This document shows positions 42,059 to 47,710 of a stretch of DNA of 47,710 nt, in pieces (within the stretch, counting starts at the first letter, position 1; every line of letters begins with the position of its first letter). Source of the DNA: Bacteroidales bacterium (GTDB taxonomy: Bacteria; Bacteroidota; Bacteroidia; Bacteroidales; UBA932); contig JAQYTJ010000045.1 in assembly GCA_028724885.1 (NCBI GenBank), positions 1 to 47,710 of the forward strand, in the 5' to 3' direction. The notes beneath the pieces were generated by a model. The model saw nothing but the letters and a program-made list of their open reading frames with translations, made no database searches and was not told where the DNA came from. A program made the position numbers and the translations under genes.

Positions 42059-44287
42059 ATGAATATTGCTTTGCTCACAGCAGCTGTCTTCTTATCTATC
42101 TCGCCATTGCCTGATGGCGAAATTTATGATACCCTATGCACCAGCGTCGTGACATCTTCTGTGAAGCAGGCATTGCCGCTGGAGCGTCTTGCCACGCCTG
42201 TCACTACCATATTTCTGAAAGACATTGACAGGAAAGGCTTCGCTGCCCCTAAGGATTTCTCTGCTGAAATCCCGAATTTCATGATTCCGGACTACGGATC
42301 GTCCATGACATCTTCTGTCTATATGCGAGGCTTCGGTTCCAGAATTGACAATCCGGTCATCGGCCTTTACATTGATGACGTGCCGGTGCTGAACAAGAAC
42401 AATTACGATTTCATTCTTCTGGATATTCGTAAAATGGATCTTTTCAGAGGTCCTCAAGGCACCCTTTATGGGCGGAACTCTTTATGTGGGGTGATGGCAG
42501 TGAGTACGCTCTCCCCTGAATATGTCCAAGGCGGCAGGGCAAGGCTGAGCTACGGCTCTGGCGGCGCTCTAAATGCCTCAGGGTCTTGGTATAAGGGAAA
42601 ATTCGGCATCGTGGCGGCCTTCAAGCACACAGATGGATTCTTTATCAATGAATATGACGACGATAAGTGCGATTGGGGCAATGACTTCTATATTAGAGGG
42701 AGGTACGTGTCATACCTTAGTAATATATTGCATTTTGACCATAGCACAACAGTTTCGTATTTGAATCAAGGCGGATACCCTTACAAACAGCTCATTGATG
42801 GTGAGTTGAGGCCTATCAGCTACAACGATGACTGCGGTTACGAGAGGCTGAGCATCACTGATGCCACTAAGCTCACGTTCAGTCTTGAGAAATTCATGCT
42901 GAATTCTATTTCAAGCTTGCAAATCCTCAGCGATAGGATGGATATGGATCAGGACTTCACCAGAGCCTCAATGTTCACCCTCATGCAGATGCAACACGAA
43001 TATGCTGGCACGCAGGAAGTTACTCTCAGGCCAAGCAATCATCCTGATTGGTGGGACAGCCAGAGCGGTTATTTTGGGTTTGTGAGACTGAATAACATGG
43101 ATGCGCCAGTGACTTTCAGGCGCGACGGCATCCAGACGCTGATCCTAGATAATGCGAATGCGCATATCCCTTCGCAGGTAGGGCAGCTGGCAATCTCCGA
43201 CGACAGTTTCCCAATAGCGGACGACTTCGACATCTGGACAGTCAATCAGGCACTCTATCATGAGTCATATTTCACGCTCGGAAGATGGCTGATGACGGCA
43301 GGCGTCCGTCTGGACTGGGAGTGGAACCACATGAAATATGACAGCAGAGCCACCTTGCACTATGCTTTCCCGCCTTTAGTTTCTGAATACAGAAAATTCA
43401 CTTCGGTCTATGATGGTAGGATTCGTAATTCTTACTGGCAGTTCCTGCCGAAAATTTCCGCCATCTACGACACTCGTTTCGGCCTGAAATTTTTCGGAAG
43501 TATTGCGAAAGGTTATAAATCAGGCGGATTCAACACGCAGATATTCTCCGACATCCTACAGAACAAGCTGATGACGGGAGTGATGAACGACATGGGCGTG
43601 CATCTTGATGGGGAAGACAAAAATGCTGTTACGGTGAAGAACACTGTCTACAAGCCAGAGACTAGCCTCGATTATGAGATTGGTTTTCGTTACGGGTTCA
43701 GTTCCAAGAGTGGCCATAAGGTAAATGTTTCGGCTTCTTTCTTTTACATAGACGCGGAGAATCAGCAGATTACGGTGTTTCCTGCAGGAAAGTCCACTGG
43801 CCGGATGATGGCCAATGTCGGGCAGTCCTACAGTTGTGGCGTTGAGAGCGAGGCTTCCTGGAGCTATAAGGGCCTGTCGCTAAATGCTTCGTATGGCTAC
43901 ACCAACGCCGAGTTCACTGAATATGACGACGGCAATGACGATTACAAAGGGAATCATATTCCTTATTCTCCAGAACAGACCCTTTCGCTGCGAGGCAGCT
44001 ACAGAGTGGATTTCAAAAAAGGAATAATGAGGGGCATGGAAATAGGAGCTGAATATACTGGCGTTGGCAGAATTTGGTGGAATGAGTCCAACACTCTCTC
44101 GCAGGGCTGGTACGGCATCCTTGCGGCAAACGTGAACTTCGACTTCGGAATATTCAGCATATTCGCCAGAGGAGACAACCTTACTGGCGAAGACTACTGC
44201 ACGTTCTATTTCAAATCCGTCGGCAACGAATTCATGCAGAGAAGTAAGCCTGTCAGATTCAATGTCGGCATCAACTTAGACTTTTAA
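42059..44287 (+). CDS. TonB-dependent outer-membrane receptor
   Basis: 742 residues. Signal peptide about 1-18, plug domain about 40-160 with IPNFMIPDYG, SSVYMRGFGSR and the RGPQGTLYGRN block typical of TonB receptors near residue 137, then a 22-strand-type barrel ending in NVGINLDF. It lacks the carboxypeptidase-like N-terminal domain of Sus-type receptors, so it resembles siderophore or small-ligand receptors. The ligand is unknown. Two lipoprotein genes follow on the same strand, the first after 13 bases, so a shared transcript is likely. The start reads AATATGAATATTG, close to the start word seen elsewhere. Confidence 0.9.
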   Translation: MNIALLTAAVFLSISPLPDGEIYDTLCTSVVTSSVKQALPLERLATPVTTIFLKDIDRKGFAAPKDFSAEIPNFMIPDYGSSMTSSVYMRGFGSRIDNPVIGLYIDDVPVLNKNNYDFILLDIRKMDLFRGPQGTLYGRNSLCGVMAVSTLSPEYVQGGRARLSYGSGGALNASGSWYKGKFGIVAAFKHTDGFFINEYDDDKCDWGNDFYIRGRYVSYLSNILHFDHSTTVSYLNQGGYPYKQLIDGELRPISYNDDCGYERLSITDATKLTFSLEKFMLNSISSLQILSDRMDMDQDFTRASMFTLMQMQHEYAGTQEVTLRPSNHPDWWDSQSGYFGFVRLNNMDAPVTFRRDGIQTLILDNANAHIPSQVGQLAISDDSFPIADDFDIWTVNQALYHESYFTLGRWLMTAGVRLDWEWNHMKYDSRATLHYAFPPLVSEYRKFTSVYDGRIRNSYWQFLPKISAIYDTRFGLKFFGSIAKGYKSGGFNTQIFSDILQNKLMTGVMNDMGVHLDGEDKNAVTVKNTVYKPETSLDYEIGFRYGFSSKSGHKVNVSASFFYIDAENQQITVFPAGKSTGRMMANVGQSYSCGVESEASWSYKGLSLNASYGYTNAEFTEYDDGNDDYKGNHIPYSPEQTLSLRGSYRVDFKKGIMRGMEIGAEYTGVGRIWWNESNTLSQGWYGILAANVNFDFGIFSIFARGDNLTGEDYCTFYFKSVGNEFMQRSKPVRFNVGINLDF

Positions 44288-44300
44288 CAATTAATTTTTT

Positions 44301-44840
44301 ATGAATATGTTAAACAATAAATTATTTTGCCGGCCTATGTCGGTCATTGCCTTCATGGCAGCAATCTTCGTTTCAGCAACAACCATCTCTTGCACGAAAG
44401 ACGATGACGATAAAGACAAAGATGTAGTTGAAGCAGAGACTTTCTCTGGAAAACTGACTGTAACTTTCAAGGGTTCAGATTATACGACTGACAATATCAA
44501 GGTAAAGGTTACAGATGTCGTATTTTCCAATTCAGATAGGAAGGAAGGCACGCTGAGCCTGAATTTTGAAAAAGTGAAATTCGTTCCTAAGATGCCTGTG
44601 TCGCTTGACATCACTGTTCCTGGAGTGACCTTCAAAATCATTTCTAGAGGCAAAGCTGAAATCTACGGAAACGGCATCGTGCCTCTGAGCGGAGGAAAGG
44701 GATATGAAATGTACACCGTGACCGGACTAACCGGCAAGATAACCGATGAGAATGATAGCTCTAGCGCAGACGACAGCATTTCTTTCAGTCTGAAATTCGG
44801 TGAGTACCCTACGTCATATTCAGGCGTGGAATCAGATTGA
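44301..44840 (+). CDS. Surface lipoprotein, calycin-like
   Basis: 179 residues. A signal peptide ends in lipobox ISC (Cys near residue 32), followed by TKDDDDKDKD. An acidic run just after the lipid-anchor cysteine is the Bacteroidota surface-export signal, so the protein probably faces outward. The rest is almost all beta strands and resembles the calycin-like (small-ligand barrel) lipoproteins of Bacteroidales. It may hand a ligand to the TonB receptor encoded upstream. The frame opens ATG-AAT-ATG; the second ATG (44307) lies in a GAATATG word. The calycin assignment is tentative; lipoprotein status is firm. Confidence 0.7.
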   Translation: MNMLNNKLFCRPMSVIAFMAAIFVSATTISCTKDDDDKDKDVVEAETFSGKLTVTFKGSDYTTDNIKVKVTDVVFSNSDRKEGTLSLNFEKVKFVPKMPVSLDITVPGVTFKIISRGKAEIYGNGIVPLSGGKGYEMYTVTGLTGKITDENDSSSADDSISFSLKFGEYPTSYSGVESD

Positions 44841-44899
44841 GATATATTCATTGGCATGTAAATAGCTAATGTTCTTTCTGTTGCGGAAGTGCAGCATTT

Positions 44900-46432
44900 A
44901 TGAATATATCGCTTAACATGAAAATATTCAAGAACTTCATAATTGCCGCGGCAACGTTTGGCGCGGCAATTTTTTTTGTGGCTTGCGATGACGATGACGA
45001 TTTTAAAATAGACAGCCGCGAAAAGGAGGTAAGTACACAGGTTGAGGTGTCTGCCGTGACGAAGAAGGTGGACCAGTTTGCCATCGACGTCCTAAAAACG
45101 TACTATCTCTGGAACAAAGAGATAGCAGGTGACATAAAGCGGTTGAATCCAGACACTTGCACGACGCCCATCGCAGTCGTGAGTGACATCATCTATAGAG
45201 AGAATGGCAAGGAGGTTGATAAGTGGACTGTGCTCATGGAGAGGCTCAGTGACATGGAGTCTTCGGTGCAAGGCAATTCTACTACGTTCGGAATGGACTT
45301 CGCAGTTGGAACCATATCCAATAAGCAAGGAGAGTATTTTCTTCTAGTTACCTATGTATTCAAGGACGGCCCAGCCGCTAAAGCTGGAATCAGTAGGGGA
45401 GACATAATCATCGACTATGGGGGTCAGGCAATCACCGGCAGTAACGTTTATGACATTTTCAACAAGACTTCCCTCTCGTTTGGAGTCACAGGATTGACTT
45501 CTGATGGCTATCTAGATTCAGACAATGTGAAAGAGATTCCGCTCACGGCGGTAACAATGTACGAGGACCCGATCCTGATGACAAAGACTTTCGACGTGAA
45601 TGGGGATAAGGTTGGCTACATGGTCTACAATTCCTTCGACCTTAAGTCTGCGCAAGCTCTGTGCGATTCTTGCCGGAAACTTAAGTCTGCCGGCATCGGG
45701 AAGCTGATACTTGACCTTCGCTATAACGGCGGCGGCTATGTTTTCACGGAAGATGTCCTGGCATCGCTCATTGCCCCTTGGCAGAATGTCTCTGGCAAAG
45801 ATATTTTCCAGAAGAATGTCTACAATGAAATTCTCACTGAATCTTTCAAGAAGAGTGGGTACGATCTCAATGAATATTTCTCTTCGCAGAACTCGACCAC
45901 CATTAATGGCAAGGGGGTTACGGTAGACGTGACTGATGCAAATCTGAACTTGAAGGATCTGTACGTGATTACGACAGGCAATACTGCTTCGGCTTCCGAA
46001 GGACTGATAATCGGCCTGCAGCCTTACATGAATGTCAGCCTGTATGGCGAGACGACTTTCGGCAAATTCTGCTCCGGGTGGATGTTAGCTCCTGAAGATG
46101 TCTATGAGAGCTCATCCGACTATTCTTTGATAAAAGAGTGGGGTATGTACGTCATGGTCGGTAAATTCACGAACGCCAATGACGAGAATGATGCCTATCC
46201 TGCAGGAATATCCCCGAAGATCAATGTCAAGGACGATCCTTCTGACGGATGCCAGTTAGGAGACGAAAACGAGACCATGCTCAAGGCCGTCCTGAAGGAT
46301 ATGGGTAAGAAATACCCAGTTACCACGTCGACGAGGTCTCCTGCCATGAAGTATGAGGTGAGTCATATTGACCATCGTCCTTCGGGACTTTCTATCAAGT
46401 CGATTCCTGGCAAGGTTGCGTCCCTTCGGTAA
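44900..46432 (+). CDS. S41-family peptidase, surface lipoprotein
   Basis: 510 residues. A signal peptide ends in lipobox VAC followed by five aspartates, a surface-export signal. A helical N-terminal region is followed by a PDZ-like domain (about 130-215, with KDGPAAKAGISRGDIIID) and the S41 tail-specific protease core. The catalytic serine is in GNTASASEGL near residue 368 and the lysine in YGETTFGK near 385; LDLRYNGGGY near 275 is the usual strand. It cuts proteins at or near their C-terminus. It probably processes a surface or ligand-carrying protein for the TonB receptor two genes upstream. The start could also be the ATG at 44918. The signal-peptide codons contain a terminator-like hairpin (44941-44977). 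Confidence 0.88.
   Translation: MNISLNMKIFKNFIIAAATFGAAIFFVACDDDDDFKIDSREKEVSTQVEVSAVTKKVDQFAIDVLKTYYLWNKEIAGDIKRLNPDTCTTPIAVVSDIIYRENGKEVDKWTVLMERLSDMESSVQGNSTTFGMDFAVGTISNKQGEYFLLVTYVFKDGPAAKAGISRGDIIIDYGGQAITGSNVYDIFNKTSLSFGVTGLTSDGYLDSDNVKEIPLTAVTMYEDPILMTKTFDVNGDKVGYMVYNSFDLKSAQALCDSCRKLKSAGIGKLILDLRYNGGGYVFTEDVLASLIAPWQNVSGKDIFQKNVYNEILTESFKKSGYDLNEYFSSQNSTTINGKGVTVDVTDANLNLKDLYVITTGNTASASEGLIIGLQPYMNVSLYGETTFGKFCSGWMLAPEDVYESSSDYSLIKEWGMYVMVGKFTNANDENDAYPAGISPKINVKDDPSDGCQLGDENETMLKAVLKDMGKKYPVTTSTRSPAMKYEVSHIDHRPSGLSIKSIPGKVASLR
44941..44977 (+). terminator. Terminator-like hairpin inside the S41 protease signal-peptide codons
   Basis: AATTGCCGCG (44941-44950) pairs perfectly with CGCGGCAATT (44962-44971) around an 11-base loop, followed directly by T through 44977 (eight T in a row from 44970). 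That is the layout of an intrinsic terminator, but it lies about 14 to 26 codons into a reading frame. Translating ribosomes would melt it, so it could stop transcription only when translation is slow or blocked. Confidence 0.6.
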
Positions 46433-46660
46433 ATCTTCTCTCGCTTATTCTGAAAGATGGCTACCAGATTAGCGATTCATGTTTCCATGGATGGCTTCCG
46501 GATTTTGGCACATGTCGAAAGCATAAAAATCATTACCCGCCTCCAAACGGGAACCCTCCTGCACGGCCAAGTCAGGTGTCTGATGCGCTTCTACAAACGC
46601 ACAGCAGAAGCAAAGCGTGTGCAGAAGGACGTTTCCATCGGCTCAACTTTCTTCATGGCA

Positions 46661-47665
46661 TCAGAGCAGCTGAGGCAGGAAACAGGAAATCACCAAAATG
46701 ACAAGGCCGCTCAATAGGATTGCGATGGTTTTCTTCGAACAGCCTTTCCATTCTTTCAGGACGATGCCCCAGACATTGGAGAATGTCACGTCCAAAGACA
46801 TCAGAATGCTCCAGCTGAATGCGAGCAGCACAGACGATTTTGCAAGGAAGCCCTTCCCGAGCGACAGGCCGAAAAACTGACTGTACCAGAGAAATCCGGC
46901 AAGCGCACAAAAAATCAAGTTATTCCCCCAGACGTTACCTTTCCGGTAGTCGCCCCAGGTATGGTTCTTCTTATTCTGGAAGAGACAGTAGCCTGCATTC
47001 ACGATAAAACCACCCAGCGTCACTAGGAAAACTGCTGGCAGCGTCTTGAAGATTTCTGGGGTGGATGCCCAGATTAAAGGAGAGCCGAATCCCAGTCCTA
47101 TGGCGAAGCAGGCACTCATGAAACCAGAGAGGACAGCCACCAAGATTCCTTTCCCGAAAGTGAAGTCCTTGATGGAGTCTTTCTTTTGTTCTTCATCAAC
47201 CTCCTTAGATTTCATGGAACCTGCGATGCCGAGAATGGTGATGCCGGCTAGCATAACGACGACGCCCACGATCACAGGGAGCGTTAGATCTTGGGTGTCC
47301 CCCGTAAAGATAGGCGTAAGAACGGTGCCCAGGCCGGAACAGAGTCCCAGTGCGACCGACTGGCCTAGGGCGATTCCGAGGTAACGCATGGAGAGCCCGA
47401 ACGTCAGACCGCCCACTCCCCAGAGCATGCCGAAAAAGATGGTCTTGAAGGTGGCGGCGGGGTTGCTTGCGTAGAGATTGAAGAGCGATGCTCCGGAGGG
47501 GATGGCGAGCAGTGTTCCGAGAATCGGGAACACCAGCCAAGCGAAAACGCCCTGGATCATCCAATAAGACTCCCAGCTCCAGTCCTTGATTTTATTGATG
47601 GGGACATAGCTGCTGGACTGGCAGAAGGCTCCGATGGCGATGATTAGCAATCCGATAAAAATCAT
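46661..47665 (-). CDS. rhaT: L-rhamnose/proton symporter RhaT
   Basis: 334 residues with about ten membrane helices, matching RhaT: CQSSSYVPINKIKDWSWESYW near the N-terminus (in part), GVFAWLVFPILGT near residue 40, GMLWGVGGLTFGLSMRYLGIALGQ near 80-103 and WYSQFFGLSLGKG near 265. It imports L-rhamnose with a proton through the inner membrane. Other rhamnose genes are not in the window and may lie upstream, beyond 47710. The 228 bases between this gene and the S41 gene (46433-46660) hold no gene I can support. Confidence 0.92.
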   Translation of the reverse strand: MIFIGLLIIAIGAFCQSSSYVPINKIKDWSWESYWMIQGVFAWLVFPILGTLLAIPSGASLFNLYASNPAATFKTIFFGMLWGVGGLTFGLSMRYLGIALGQSVALGLCSGLGTVLTPIFTGDTQDLTLPVIVGVVVMLAGITILGIAGSMKSKEVDEEQKKDSIKDFTFGKGILVAVLSGFMSACFAIGLGFGSPLIWASTPEIFKTLPAVFLVTLGGFIVNAGYCLFQNKKNHTWGDYRKGNVWGNNLIFCALAGFLWYSQFFGLSLGKGFLAKSSVLLAFSWSILMSLDVTFSNVWGIVLKEWKGCSKKTIAILLSGLVILVISCFLPQLL

Positions 47666-47710
47666 GGTTTTTGGCTTTAAATATTCATTATGTTGGAAGC
47701 TTATGTCTCT

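Noticed and set aside
1..47710. GAATATTC as a restriction site or simple palindrome as the source of the word excess
   Set aside because: Only a handful of hits are full GAATATTC palindromes, and the most frequent extension is GAATATG, so the excess does not come from a palindromic site.

Overview
The window looks like a chromosomal piece of an obligately anaerobic member of the Bacteroidota, most likely order Bacteroidales. The evidence is Bacteroidota-type promoters (TTTG, about 20 bases, TAnnTTTG), two large outer-membrane beta-barrel proteins with an N-terminal carboxypeptidase-like domain, lipoproteins with an acidic stretch after the lipid-anchor cysteine, a membrane-anchored TPR regulator typical of the group, and a complete electron-bifurcating [FeFe]-hydrogenase locus. 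No rRNA, tRNA, CRISPR array or intact insertion sequence was seen. Species cannot be named from the sequence.

Layout. 1-1037: sparse, degraded accessory DNA with a small XRE regulator, a broken partner ORF and one copy of a dispersed repeat. 1038-6579: five-gene minus-strand operon (tetraheme cytochrome/FGE-like fusion, exported Gfo/Idh/MocA oxidoreductase, exported TIM-barrel isomerase, ResB, CcsA), read here as a periplasmic redox module. 6645-11472: translation and housekeeping genes (rpsU; ATPase-sirtuin; rplU-rpmA; serS-ruvC). 11574-14564: first outer-membrane barrel. 14686-20408: seven-gene minus-strand housekeeping operon (engB, prs, small Cys protein, der, LysE-type exporter, PASTA protein, RluD-type synthase). 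20567-23101: cation/proton antiporter and two small proteins. 23349-28959: accessory module (secreted protein, second outer-membrane barrel, TPR regulator) with the second repeat copy at its edge. 29321-31076: xseA-xseB. 31373-41790: hydrogenase region with pncB, murI, maturases hydE, hydG and hydF, and structural genes hydB-hydA-hydC. 42059-46432: TonB receptor, calycin-like lipoprotein and S41 protease. 46661-47665: RhaT.

How they work together. HydE, HydG and HydF build the H-cluster for HydA. HydA with HydB (flavin/NAD module) and HydC (NuoE-like) forms a group A3 type hydrogenase exchanging electrons between NAD(H), ferredoxin and H2. The first operon would carry electrons between quinones and periplasmic substrates through a tetraheme cytochrome matured by the ResB/CcsA haem-ligation pair encoded with it.

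The most unusual signal is at the word level. The hexamer GAATAT (either strand) occurs about 138 times by hand count, against about 23 expected for random sequence. The heptamer GAATATG/CATATTC occurs about 63 times against about 6 expected. In at least eleven genes the ATG of GAATATG is itself a plausible start codon. Other points of note are a perfect terminator-like hairpin with a T-run inside the signal-peptide codons of the S41 protease, a structured rplU leader, Shine-Dalgarno sites kept only on ribosomal protein genes, and a dispersed repeat whose hairpin shows a compensatory base change.
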